Shown here piece after piece: positions 19,298 through 28,100 of a stretch of 64,000 nt of DNA. Origin of the DNA: DASQDN01 sp963844855 (GTDB lineage: Bacteria > Acidobacteriota > Terriglobia > Bryobacterales > Bryobacteraceae); assembly GCA_963844855.1 (NCBI GenBank), contig CAWJQP010000073.1, positions 620,001 through 684,000 on the forward strand, in the 5' to 3' direction. How positions within the stretch are numbered: the first letter of the stretch is position 1; each line of letters starts with the position of its first letter. A model generated the notes under the pieces. It did no database searches and had not been told where the DNA came from. It saw only the letters and a program-made list of their open reading frames with translations. Position numbers and translations under genes: made by a program.

Positions 19298-19317
19298 GTT
19301 CCTTCAGTAGAAGGAAC
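19298..19317 (+). promoter_or_regulatory. Hairpin that pairs the ribosome-binding site of the protease gene
   Basis: GTTCCTTC-AGTA-GAAGGAAC is a perfect 8 bp inverted repeat with a 4 base loop. Its 3' arm carries the only good Shine-Dalgarno sequence (GAAGGA, 19310-19315), 7 bases before the TTG start at 19323. When folded, the site would be hidden, so translation of the cysteine protease gene could be kept low or made conditional. There is no T-run, so a terminator is unlikely. Confidence 0.55.
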
Positions 19318-19322
19318 TGCGA

Positions 19323-19871
19323 TTGAAACCGAGCCCATCCACCTACATGAATGCAGCCAAAGAGGCTGTGAACTACGTCAAGAAAAGCATGCCCTACGGC
19401 AGCGTGAACAGTCCCGGCGACTGGGTCAGCAAGGGATTCGTCGGCCCATTTATTTCCGCTTACCAGCAATACAAGGGATTCAAAGACGGCATCATACCGG
19501 AACTCCAAGAACGATCCAAAACCGCCAAACATCTGCCGAAATCCGAGCAGAACATCATAATGATGGAAGTCTGGGCCAAGCACGCTGTCAAGATGAAGGC
19601 CGGTAACTGCTCCCTTCAAGCCGCCCTCGCGTTTCAGTATCTACGCAACGAGAAGAAAATGTTTCCGGTCGAAGTCATGCAGCTTCGTCACAAGAACCAT
19701 GGCTTTGTGATTCTCGGTCGACCCGCTGACACCGATCTCGAAAATTTCGCCGACTGGACCAAGGACGCTATTCTTTGTGATCCCTGGCGTCACGACGTGG
19801 GGATCGCCGCGCAATTGGTTACATGGTTCAATGAAACGAAAGTCGATCTGATTTGCCGCGTGGAAAGCTAA
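19323..19871 (+). CDS. Putative papain-like cysteine protease or transglutaminase-fold effector
   Basis: A 182-residue protein with no signal peptide. The arrangement AGNCSLQAALAFQYL (C96), KNHGFVILGR (H126) and AILCDPWR (D153) reproduces the Cys-His-Asp order of papain/transglutaminase-fold enzymes, and the GNC...DPW pattern is often seen in bacterial toxin and effector domains of that fold. An N-terminal helical region of about 85 residues precedes it. The TTG start is preferred because GAAGGA sits 7 bases upstream; an ATG at 19347 is the alternative but has no ribosome site. It converges on the nSTAND gene with only two bases between their stops. The substrate is unknown; a role as protease effector of the neighbouring module is inference. 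Confidence 0.6.
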   Translation: MKPSPSTYMNAAKEAVNYVKKSMPYGSVNSPGDWVSKGFVGPFISAYQQYKGFKDGIIPELQERSKTAKHLPKSEQNIIMMEVWAKHAVKMKAGNCSLQAALAFQYLRNEKKMFPVEVMQLRHKNHGFVILGRPADTDLENFADWTKDAILCDPWRHDVGIAAQLVTWFNETKVDLICRVES

Positions 19872-19873
19872 CC

Positions 19874-21904
19874 CTATGGCGGTGTCGCGTAGGCAGGGGC
19901 TGCTTTGCGCATCTTGTTGATGTTGGCGGGGGCGGCTTCCTGAGCTTCCTTGAGTTGGCGTTGAGCAGCGGCCTTGTTTCCGGTGCTTTGGTCAATGGCG
20001 CTGAGCCGAACCAAAGTCGAACTCGCCTGTTGCTTAGCGCCGATCGATCGATAGACCTTCAACGCCTCCCGATAATGCCGCTCGGCGCTTGCCGTGTTTC
20101 CCTGTTTTTCCTGCATCGAGGCGAGGCGGGAATGGAGGTCGCCAAGCAACGCGGAGTCTTTGGACCATTTTGTTCCATTGATTCCTTCGCGTATGGCTTG
20201 CGCGGCTTGATTCAGGTTCCCTTGACGTTCGCGCTGATATGCGATCGCCAGTAACATTTCGGCCTGGGCTTCCGGATCGTTCAATTGACGAGCTAGACTG
20301 AGCGCTTGCTCATAGTAAGGTATGGCCGAACCATCCGGAGCATCGCGCTTAATATACCCGAGCGTGCCATAAATCGACATCCTCTCCGTCAAACTGGTTC
20401 TTGCATTCAGCTCATCACGCAACAGTTTCTCGGCGGTTGCCACGTCTCCACTCGCCGCTGCATTGCGAGCCTGCTTGATCTTTACGGAAAGGTCACCAAC
20501 AACAGGAACGCTTCCGGTGACAGTCTCGAGCGCCCTCTTCTCATCGACGTCGCGTAGTTGCGATTGCAATGCATCTCTCTCTGCATTCGCAAGACTGGCA
20601 TTCAGTACTGCCTCCTCCCGCGCGCTCAACGCTTGAGACCGCTGCATCAGCGCAAAGACAGACAGCGCGGTGGCGAAGATTGCGACGGCAGGAATCGTGA
20701 CGGCCATCACCCGACGAAGGACTGTATAACGCGTCAGCCATCGTTGGATTGCGCGACCCAGTACGTCATGAAAAATCTCATAACGCTCAGGCTGGTCGAT
20801 ACGGCGAAGAATTCGGGTTTGCGAACTCTCGATCTGGCTGTCATCGGAAAGTTTGCTGAGGAGTTTACTGACGGCGTTATCCTTCACCTTCGCGTACTCG
20901 TTCAAATCTGCTGGCCGTTGAGGGATCTTGAAGCCGGATGGCGTAACCATATACGGAAAAATACGCGAACAGATGCTCTTATCACTCCGGCTGAGTTTGT
21001 CCAAGACACTTGTCAGGTGATCAAGAACAATATCGCCCGCCCCACCGATCTTTCGAAAGGTTTCGAGCTTCATCTCCTTCCGTGCCTTATCGGCAAACCA
21101 CAAGCGTGTCAGGATGAGTTGTAGGTACGGAGCCTCCACGCGATCCTCGTGCTCAAGGGGATTCTTTTCATGTGGCGTAACCTGGACCAGAATTTCATCG
21201 ACCAGTTTCGGCTCTATTGCAACCGGGCCGGACGGCGACTCGGTCTGCGAATAAACCTTTAAAGGACCGACGATCGCTTCTCTCGCCGCCGCCAGATTAA
21301 GATGCGCAAGCCGCAACGTATTATCGAGCAATCCAGCAACCCGCGACTGAAAGCGCAGATCGAGGGACCAGAGGCCGTCCTCTCGGATGCCGATCAAGAG
21401 GTTGGCGCGAATATCGCGATTGTTGATCAGCCGCGCCAGCGCAGAATCGAACCCTCCGGACTGCGCACCTTCAGGATGCTGGGCGAGATACTCTTCAAAC
21501 TGATCCAGTACAAGAAGTAATCGCCGATCCGAGCTCGTAGTAACTCGATGCACAAAGTCGTCGAAAGGGACCTCGGTCAGCGGCGCATCTCCTTCCGGCC
21601 AATCAAACTGAAGAGCTTTCAAGCATTCAGTCTTCACTTGAAGAATGTAGTCGTCGCCCTGCCAGCGCCGCCAGTATACAGAAGCGGTACCGTGGCGATC
21701 CTCGACTTCCGGCAGGACACCAGCTTGCAGAACGGAGCTCTTTCCGACGCCTGACGCGCCATACAGGATCGTCAGGTGAGTACCGATCAGGTTATAGGAG
21801 ATGAGCTGAATATCTTTGGCTCGCCCGTGGAAATACTTCCGGTGGGCTTTCGTAAACGGCCGGAGTCCGACATAGGGACATTCGATAGACTCGCCGTTCG
21901 TCAT
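19874..21904 (-). CDS. nSTAND NTPase with transmembrane helix and TPR sensor region
   Basis: A 676-residue protein beginning CPYVGLRPFTKAHRKYFHGR, the signature opening of the nSTAND1 family. Walker A is GASGVGKSS (49-57), Walker B LLLVLDQFEEYL (about 129-140). After the helical arm of the NTPase, one membrane helix (AVTIPAVAIFATALSVFALM, about residue 410-430) is followed by a coiled coil and about four TPR-like repeats (AIPYYEQALSLARQL, AAQAIREGI, AERHYREALKVYRSIGA, AQRQLKEAQEA). STAND proteins switch on by ligand-driven ATP-dependent assembly. The start at 21902-21904 overlaps the SIR2 stop (ATGA); a longer frame to 21982 lies inside the SIR2 gene. With no effector domain of its own, it probably works with the SIR2 protein. 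Confidence 0.85.
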   Translation of the reverse strand: MTNGESIECPYVGLRPFTKAHRKYFHGRAKDIQLISYNLIGTHLTILYGASGVGKSSVLQAGVLPEVEDRHGTASVYWRRWQGDDYILQVKTECLKALQFDWPEGDAPLTEVPFDDFVHRVTTSSDRRLLLVLDQFEEYLAQHPEGAQSGGFDSALARLINNRDIRANLLIGIREDGLWSLDLRFQSRVAGLLDNTLRLAHLNLAAAREAIVGPLKVYSQTESPSGPVAIEPKLVDEILVQVTPHEKNPLEHEDRVEAPYLQLILTRLWFADKARKEMKLETFRKIGGAGDIVLDHLTSVLDKLSRSDKSICSRIFPYMVTPSGFKIPQRPADLNEYAKVKDNAVSKLLSKLSDDSQIESSQTRILRRIDQPERYEIFHDVLGRAIQRWLTRYTVLRRVMAVTIPAVAIFATALSVFALMQRSQALSAREEAVLNASLANAERDALQSQLRDVDEKRALETVTGSVPVVGDLSVKIKQARNAAASGDVATAEKLLRDELNARTSLTERMSIYGTLGYIKRDAPDGSAIPYYEQALSLARQLNDPEAQAEMLLAIAYQRERQGNLNQAAQAIREGINGTKWSKDSALLGDLHSRLASMQEKQGNTASAERHYREALKVYRSIGAKQQASSTLVRLSAIDQSTGNKAAAQRQLKEAQEAAPANINKMRKAAPAYATPP

Positions 21905-22854
21905 GTTTGAGCAACCCCTTCGAGACGGGAAGTGAACTGATCCAGATCCAACTCGTACAGGTTCACGCCCCTCTTTGCCCAAAGCGTACTTTCGAGAAGA
22001 CTCACATCACGCTGGATTGCCCATGATTTGCCGCCCTCACTTTCCGGCAGATACGATCGCAGATTGTTGAGAACTACGCGAAGATTCCAATCCGCGAGCC
22101 CATAGCCGAGAAACAGGAAGCTGCATTGGCGAAAGTACGTCAGGAACTGGCTCGGTATGGCCGAGCTCTGAGAAAACCGCGACAGGAAGCCGATGTAATC
22201 CTCTTCTGTAATTACAAAGCTGTCGAGTTCTCGTTTGGCCGGACTAATCGATCCATGCATCTTGAAAACAACGGTTTTCTCGAACTGCCAGTACCCATCT
22301 GGTAAATCGACCTTCGGAAGGCTCACGCGATTCGATGGTTGGAACTCGAACGCTGAACTACCGTCGGGCAGCGACTTACGAACCTGAACGCAATTCTGAT
22401 ATTCGAGCGAATCGGTATCATAGATCACGAGATCGTGATCCACTCCTTCGGTCGCCAAGGCATTCTCAATAAGCGCATCGTAGTTTGTCGTGACGATCAT
22501 CAGCGGGGTAGCCTTCGCCGCTTGCGCTAATAGCCGATGGAGAGACCCTACGGGATAGGAGTGATCGAGAACTTTGCGAAGTTTCTCCCGGAGGATCTTT
22601 CGACCGCTGGCTTCAACATAATAGGAGCTCACTTTGGCGAGGTCTTCTTCGTCGCGCGGATCAGATGCTGGAAACTCCGCATCCTTGGCCAGTTCTCGGG
22701 AAAGCTCACGGCCGCTCGGAGGAAAGGTAGATGTCTTATTCGTCCACTCACTCATGGCAGGCCGCCCGGACATGGATGCGCCGGCGCCGAAAAAAGGAAT
22801 CACTCTGCCTTGCAGAAGGCGGTCCCAAATGATTCGATAGGGCGGCTGAGTCAT
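21901..22854 (-). CDS. SIR2-like NADase-family protein
   Basis: A 317-residue cytosolic protein of the SIR2_2 type. NAD-binding motif GAGAS (24-28), TTNYD with N124, catalytic H200 in KMHGS, and FLGYGLADWN (248-257) are all present, so the enzyme should be active. There are no zinc-cysteine pairs of classical sirtuin deacetylases; proteins with this pattern in defence systems break down NAD rather than deacetylate. It is the first gene of a two-gene unit: its TGA overlaps the ATG of the nSTAND gene. The ATG at 22854 is directly followed by a plausible N-terminus (PYRIIWDRLLQGRVIPFFGAG). Its role as the toxic arm of the module is inferred from family knowledge. Confidence 0.85.
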   Translation of the reverse strand: MTQPPYRIIWDRLLQGRVIPFFGAGASMSGRPAMSEWTNKTSTFPPSGRELSRELAKDAEFPASDPRDEEDLAKVSSYYVEASGRKILREKLRKVLDHSYPVGSLHRLLAQAAKATPLMIVTTNYDALIENALATEGVDHDLVIYDTDSLEYQNCVQVRKSLPDGSSAFEFQPSNRVSLPKVDLPDGYWQFEKTVVFKMHGSISPAKRELDSFVITEEDYIGFLSRFSQSSAIPSQFLTYFRQCSFLFLGYGLADWNLRVVLNNLRSYLPESEGGKSWAIQRDVSLLESTLWAKRGVNLYELDLDQFTSRLEGVAQT

Positions 22855-23284
22855 GGATATTCAGACTATCTCAATGCGACGTGGAATAAAAGCCACGATT
22901 AGCTGGAATTTTCTGCACGGAGTTTGAATCTGTTGCATACAACCGGCTCCGCATATCGCTCATTTCATTCAACATACTGTTTGGCCAAGATCTTGCTCAT
23001 TGATTGGCGACCGCAGCGGCCTTTTTTGTAGTTTTCGGCCGCGAGTCGCTAACCAGAGGAGAACGGCAGTCAGGAAGGCGAGCGGTTAATCAAAGCAGGA
23101 TCGTTGAACAGACGTGGCGCATATGAAAAAGGTGCAGCAAGGTTTTTGCCGTTTCCCTTGTCCGCGGCTTTCGAGGGGACGCTAAACCGTCCAAAAGAAC
23201 TACCTGGGAAAGCCGGTACAAAGCGTGCCGCTGCCGATGTAAAACGATCCTGCCTCAATCTCCCCAACCAGATAAGATAGTTGC
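22855..23284. other. Intergenic region between divergent SIR2 and DUF1501 genes
   Basis: These 430 bases must hold the promoters of both divergent genes. A small imperfect feature, CGTGG-AATAAAAG-CCACG (22880-22897), lies about 30 bases upstream of the SIR2 start and could be an operator or a leader hairpin. An open frame on the minus strand (23070-23420) has no family resemblance and overlaps the DUF1501 start. I see no other gene, RNA or repeat. Confidence 0.4.
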
Positions 23285-24685
23285 ATGCTCGTGGACCCAC
23301 GACGCCTGCCTCGACGTGCGCTCCTGCGTCAATCGGCTGCAGGTTTCGGACTGCTTGGCTTGCAATCTCTCTTCGCCGAAACGGTAAACCCGCTGGCGCC
23401 CAAGACCCCTCAACTACCACCGCGCGTCAAGCGAATCATCTTTCTCTTCATGCACGGCGGACCTTCGAGCATCGATACCTTCGACCCGAAACCTCGCCTG
23501 GATAAGGATCACGGCAAGCCGGTGCCGTTCAAGCGTGGGCTAACGTTCGGCGAGAACGATGTCCGCGGTTTGATGAAATCGCCATGGCAGTTCAAACAGT
23601 ACGGCCAAAGCGGCACACCGGTAAGCGAGCTATTTCCAAATGTCGCCACGTGCGTGGATGATCTCTGCATGCTCCGATCTATGGTCGGCGATGGTGTCGA
23701 TCACGGAGCGGCCTTGCTGCAACTCCATACCGGTATGTTCCAGTTCAAGCGTCCCAGCATGGGCTCTTGGGTGTTATACGGACTGGGAACGGAGAACCAG
23801 AATCTCCCAGGGTTCATCACCATCAAACCGTCACTGGGACATGGCGGCGCCAACAACTGGAGTTCCAGCTTTCTGCCTGGAGAATATCAAGGGACGGCGA
23901 TCGGCAACTCCGGCATGAAGGTCGCCGACATCGCAAAGGAGCCAGTACCCTACCTGATTCCCAAAGGCCTTCCCAGCGAGCACCAGCGCTATGAGCTCGA
24001 CATGGTACAGGCGATGAATCGAAGGCACGCCGAGCGCAACGATCATGATTCTGATCTGGAGGCGCGTATCGAAGCGCTCGAGTTGGCGTTTCGGATGCAA
24101 GTCAAGGCGCCTGAGGCATTCGATGTCGAGAAGGAATCGGAAGAAACCAAGAAGCTCTACGGCCTCGATAATGAGGTCACGCGCGACTTCGGCTGGCAGT
24201 GTTTGCTGGCGCGGCGCTTGTCCGAACGCGGCGTCCGGTTCGTACAGTGCTCGCACAGCTACAAGTGGGACCAACACGTTGACCTGGTGAAGCTCCATAC
24301 CAAGAATGCAGCAGAGGTCGACAAGCCTATCGCTGGTCTGTTGAAGGACATGAAAGGGCGCGGTCTCTTCAAGGACACGCTAGTTATATGGGGCGGTGAG
24401 TTCGGTCGCACTCCCTGGGCTCAGGGCGCGGATGGCCGCGATCACAACCCATATGGCTACACGATTTGGATGGCAGGCGCTGGCGTTAAGCCAGGATTTA
24501 TCTACGGCGCTACAGACGAGTTCGGGTATCACGCCGTTGAGAACCGAATGCATATTCACGATCTGCACGCGACCGTTCTGCACATGCTCGGTTTGCAGCA
24601 TGACAAGTTGACTTACAAGTACGCCGGACGCGACTTCCGGCTGACCGATGTCTCTGGCGCCGTGCATGACGGGATCTTCGCATGA
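23285..24685 (+). CDS. DUF1501 (sulfatase-like) secreted protein
   Basis: A 466-residue protein with a twin-arginine-like signal (RRALLRQSAAGFGLLGL). The core, FLFMHGGPSSIDTFDPKP, then LVIWGGEFGRTPWAQGADGRDHNPYGYTIW split by the usual spacing, matches the DUF1501 family, which has an alkaline phosphatase/sulfatase-like fold of unproven activity. In Planctomycetes and Acidobacteria these genes nearly always pair with a DUF1549/DUF1553 haem protein, as here: the next gene overlaps by four bases (ATGA). The pair is generally linked to handling of sulfated or complex sugars, but that is not established. Confidence 0.93.
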   Translation: MLVDPRRLPRRALLRQSAAGFGLLGLQSLFAETVNPLAPKTPQLPPRVKRIIFLFMHGGPSSIDTFDPKPRLDKDHGKPVPFKRGLTFGENDVRGLMKSPWQFKQYGQSGTPVSELFPNVATCVDDLCMLRSMVGDGVDHGAALLQLHTGMFQFKRPSMGSWVLYGLGTENQNLPGFITIKPSLGHGGANNWSSSFLPGEYQGTAIGNSGMKVADIAKEPVPYLIPKGLPSEHQRYELDMVQAMNRRHAERNDHDSDLEARIEALELAFRMQVKAPEAFDVEKESEETKKLYGLDNEVTRDFGWQCLLARRLSERGVRFVQCSHSYKWDQHVDLVKLHTKNAAEVDKPIAGLLKDMKGRGLFKDTLVIWGGEFGRTPWAQGADGRDHNPYGYTIWMAGAGVKPGFIYGATDEFGYHAVENRMHIHDLHATVLHMLGLQHDKLTYKYAGRDFRLTDVSGAVHDGIFA

Positions 24686-27396
24686 GGCTTGCTGTTTTCG
24701 TTCTGATAGCGACCGGTCTTACCGCGCAGCAGCCGGATACAGAGTTCTTTGAAAAGCGCATTCGGCCGCTCTTCGCGCAAAAATGTCAGGGCTGTCATGG
24801 CGACAAGGTGAAGATGGGCGGTTTGAGTTTGTCGTCTACCAGCGCGATCGCAGATGCGCTGGACGCCGGATTCATCACAAAGAATGAACCGGAAAAGAGC
24901 CGACTCTATCGAGCTTTGCTTTATACCGACACGGTGAAGATGCCTCCGACAGGCAAGTTGCCGGCGGACGAGATCGCAGCGGTACGAACCTGGATCGAAG
25001 CAGGCGCGGCATTTCCGCAATCGAGCACTGCCGTAAGCGCCGGTCCATCCGGTGTAACCGCGCAAGACCGGCAACATTGGGCCTTCCGACCGATCCAAAA
25101 ACATCAACCACCTACGGTTAGAAATCTAAATTGGACGAAGAGCCCGATCGATCCGTTTATACTCGCGAAACTCGAGGCGAAACAGATCCCACCTCCATCT
25201 CCCGCGGCAAAGCACACTCTCCTCCGGCGCGTTACGTACGACCTCACGGGTCTGCCTCCAACCCCTGAAGACATCGACAGCTTCGTCGCGGACAAATCAC
25301 CCGACGCCTTCGCAAAGGTTGTTGACCGGCTGCTTGCATCTCCGCGTTACGGAGAACGTTGGGGACGTCACTGGCTCGATGTTGCGCGCTATGCCGACTC
25401 CACTGGGATGGATGAAGACAATCTTTATCCGCATGCGTGGCGTTATCGGGATTACGTCATCGACGCATTCAACCGCGACACGCGTTTCGATCGATTCATC
25501 AAAGAGCAACTCGCTGGAGATTTGCTGAAAACGAACGATCCCAAAGAAAGGCAGCGCAATGTTGTGGCGACCGGTTTTCTCGCGATCGGACCCAAGCCGC
25601 TTGCGCAGCAGGATCGGTTGCAGATGATCTATGACGTGGTTGACGAGCAGATTGATACCACCTCGAAGACTTTTCTCGGACTGACGGTCGCTTGTGCACG
25701 GTGCCACGATCACAAGTTTGATCCCATTCCGACAAAGGACTACTACGGCTTGGCTTCCATCTTCGCGAGCACGACAAGCTTCCGTAATCAGGGCCGGCCC
25801 GGTTCCATTTCTTATATGCATTACACGCCGCTCGACGATGTGGAATACGACCGCTTTCAATCGCATCGCTGGCGGGCGCTGTCAAAGCAGATCGAGATGG
25901 AAGATGCGCTTTCTGAGGACAGCAATCGCGAGAATAGCCTGGTCCGTCAAAAGATCGCGGGCGTTCTCACGGCCGCGTGGAAAGTGCGAAACAAACAGGC
26001 GACTATGGAGGCGACTTCCGCCGCGCATAACGTCGAGTATTCGTTCCTGGAAAAATGGCTGAAGTGGATCGATGCGCGTGACGAGAAGGCGCGCACGGGA
26101 TATTTGAAGGCGTGGTTCGACGCAACAGGGGAGACGATAGACGCGGTTGCGCAACACTACCACGAGTCGTACGCAAAGACCGCGGAGAAGTGGGATGAAC
26201 GTCTTGAAAAGTGGCGGACACGGTTTGCCAAAGACGCGCTGCAGGACCGGGATATTCCTGCCCGGCCCACTTTTGACGCGACGGACGACCCGTTCTTCGC
26301 CGCTGTAACATTCGACGGCGGACCTCTAGATCTGACCGATAGCCATCGCGTGCAACTTCTACGACAGGAGTGGAAGCAGCTACAGGACACGATGCCAGAG
26401 AAGCCGGCTCTCGCCAGTGCCGTCTGCGATGGCCCGTCGATCGATCAACACGTGTTCGTCAGAGGCAGTCTGCATGCCCATGGCGAAGCCGTCAGTAAAC
26501 ATTTCCCAATCGTTGTTTCCGGAGACAATCAACCCGCGATCAAACAGGGAAGCGGACGCATGGAACTCGCGGAGTGGATTGCGAGTCGTACCAATCCCCT
26601 GCCCGCGCGTGTGATGGTGAATCGAATTTGGCAGTGGCATTTCGGTGAAGCCCTCGTTCGTACGCCCAACAACTGGGGTAAGACAGGAGAGGCGCCGACG
26701 CATCCTGAGTTGCTTGATTACCTCGCGACGCAATTCATCGACAGCGGCTGGTCAATTAAATCGATGCATCGACTCATTCTGCTGTCGAGCACGTACCAGA
26801 TGAGTAGCAAGCCATCGAAAGAAGCTAAGGACATCGATCCAGGCAATCGCCTCTTCTCACGCTACAACCGTGTTCGCATGTCTGTCGAGCAGATTCGCGA
26901 CACGCTGCTCGCTCTAGATTCTTCGCTGGACACCACGATGGGTGGATCACTCTTTCCTACAGGAAAAGGTAAGCGTGAACGGATCGACGCCGATGAACTG
27001 AAGCGCCGCACGATTTACATTCCCGTGCGTCGCGGCAACATCCCCAGCCTGTTCTCAACATTTGATTTCGGAGACGCCACAACCGCTAGTGACGGACGTT
27101 CACGAACGAACGTCGCTCCCCAGGCGCTTTTCCTGATGAACAGCCAGTTCGTTGTCGATCGATCCCGTGGGTTTGCGAAGCGCTTGCTCGCGAACGCCGA
27201 GTCGACTGATGTCGATCGAGTGCGGCTCGCGTATAGGATGGCGTTGGGTCGGCAACCGGATAGTACGGAACTTGATTCAGCGCTCACGTATATCGCCAGC
27301 CTTCAGAAAAGACTCGGAGAAACGGATCCCACGGCTGCCTGGAGTAGCTTTTGCCATGTGCTCGTGGCAGCGAACGAGTTTCTTTATTTGGAGTAG
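24682..27396 (+). CDS. Secreted DUF1549/DUF1553 protein with cytochrome c motif
   Basis: A 904-residue exported protein. After a signal peptide, a PSCyt1 haem-binding motif CQGCH (C35, C38, H39) opens the mature part. DUF1549 follows (about 130-350: SPIDPFILAKLEAKQIPPPS, LLRRVTYDLTGLPPTPED, SPRYGERWGRHWLDVARYADS), and DUF1553 fills the C-terminus (about 620-880: RMELAEWIASRTNPLPARVM, NRIWQWHFGEALVRTPNNWG, MSVEQIRDTLLALD, APQALFLMN). Translationally coupled to the DUF1501 gene. Its last 13 bases overlap the convergent DUF1080 gene. It probably transfers electrons or binds a sugar acid outside the cytoplasm; the exact activity is unknown. Confidence 0.93.
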   Translation: MRLAVFVLIATGLTAQQPDTEFFEKRIRPLFAQKCQGCHGDKVKMGGLSLSSTSAIADALDAGFITKNEPEKSRLYRALLYTDTVKMPPTGKLPADEIAAVRTWIEAGAAFPQSSTAVSAGPSGVTAQDRQHWAFRPIQKHQPPTVRNLNWTKSPIDPFILAKLEAKQIPPPSPAAKHTLLRRVTYDLTGLPPTPEDIDSFVADKSPDAFAKVVDRLLASPRYGERWGRHWLDVARYADSTGMDEDNLYPHAWRYRDYVIDAFNRDTRFDRFIKEQLAGDLLKTNDPKERQRNVVATGFLAIGPKPLAQQDRLQMIYDVVDEQIDTTSKTFLGLTVACARCHDHKFDPIPTKDYYGLASIFASTTSFRNQGRPGSISYMHYTPLDDVEYDRFQSHRWRALSKQIEMEDALSEDSNRENSLVRQKIAGVLTAAWKVRNKQATMEATSAAHNVEYSFLEKWLKWIDARDEKARTGYLKAWFDATGETIDAVAQHYHESYAKTAEKWDERLEKWRTRFAKDALQDRDIPARPTFDATDDPFFAAVTFDGGPLDLTDSHRVQLLRQEWKQLQDTMPEKPALASAVCDGPSIDQHVFVRGSLHAHGEAVSKHFPIVVSGDNQPAIKQGSGRMELAEWIASRTNPLPARVMVNRIWQWHFGEALVRTPNNWGKTGEAPTHPELLDYLATQFIDSGWSIKSMHRLILLSSTYQMSSKPSKEAKDIDPGNRLFSRYNRVRMSVEQIRDTLLALDSSLDTTMGGSLFPTGKGKRERIDADELKRRTIYIPVRRGNIPSLFSTFDFGDATTASDGRSRTNVAPQALFLMNSQFVVDRSRGFAKRLLANAESTDVDRVRLAYRMALGRQPDSTELDSALTYIASLQKRLGETDPTAAWSSFCHVLVAANEFLYLE

Positions 27397-28094
27397 CGCC
27401 GAATCTTAACGTTCCGAAACCAAACTTCGCCGTCATGAAACTGTAGCGCGATCGGTGAACTTCGGCGCTCATGCTTTGCGAGTACCGGCGAAGATCCGCG
27501 CCGTCGACTCTTGGCGAACGACTCCTGCACTTCTGGCGAATCGAGTTGGATATCGACCACTTTCTTGCCGTCGAGCCAATGTTCGACGTGCAGGCCACGC
27601 GCAATAATCCCGCTCGTATGCCACACATCCGGCTTCGCAGGAGCTTCTTTCTGCGGCGCCCAGTACTCATACACGGCAGCGGTCGAATGTGTCGGCCCGG
27701 TCAGCGCGTCAGGATGCGCCTCGTCGTCGATGATCTGGTACTCCAGCGCGACCGGCTCAATCCGCCCCGGACCCTCGTGTACCTGGCGCAATTCTTTATT
27801 AACCCAGTAACCCTGGAATCGATATTTGACTCCGGAATTACCGCCACGCTGCGATTTCCATTCGAAGGTCATTTCGAAGTCTTCGAATGATTCTCGCGTC
27901 AACAGGTAGGTTGGCTCGCATTGGCCAGGCGCAGTTTGCAGCAGCCCCTTGGTCACCTTCCAGCATGGTACCGGGGCAGGCGTCGCGTTACTCCATATCC
28001 AGCCGTCAAGGTTCCGGCCGTTGAACAGCAGCTTCCAATTACCATCTGCTCCAAATGCGCTTGCGACGAGCAGGAGACTCAGTAAAATCACCAT
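27384..28094 (-). CDS. DUF1080 (3-keto-disaccharide hydrolase-like) secreted protein
   Basis: A 236-residue protein with a signal peptide (LLSLLLVASAFGADG) and a concanavalin-like beta-sandwich. WKLLFNGRNLDGW, FEMTFEWKSQRGGNSGVKYR, EYQIIDDEAHPDA and GLHVEHWLDGKKV are characteristic DUF1080 motifs. Members of this family hydrolyse 3-keto-glycosides or bind glycans. It faces the DUF1501-DUF1553 pair and may serve the same sugar route. It lies 6 bases after the small secreted protein gene and is probably co-transcribed with it. Confidence 0.92.
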   Translation of the reverse strand: MVILLSLLLVASAFGADGNWKLLFNGRNLDGWIWSNATPAPVPCWKVTKGLLQTAPGQCEPTYLLTRESFEDFEMTFEWKSQRGGNSGVKYRFQGYWVNKELRQVHEGPGRIEPVALEYQIIDDEAHPDALTGPTHSTAAVYEYWAPQKEAPAKPDVWHTSGIIARGLHVEHWLDGKKVVDIQLDSPEVQESFAKSRRRGSSPVLAKHERRSSPIALQFHDGEVWFRNVKIRRYSK

Positions 28095-28100
28095 CGACGA

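Noticed and set aside
21905..21982. N-terminal extension of the nSTAND protein
   Set aside because: It would lie inside the SIR2 gene; the ATGA overlap at 21901-21904 gives a better and coupled start.
23070..23420. Minus-strand open frame upstream of DUF1501
   Set aside because: Overlaps the DUF1501 start and signal peptide, no homology seen, no close ribosome site.
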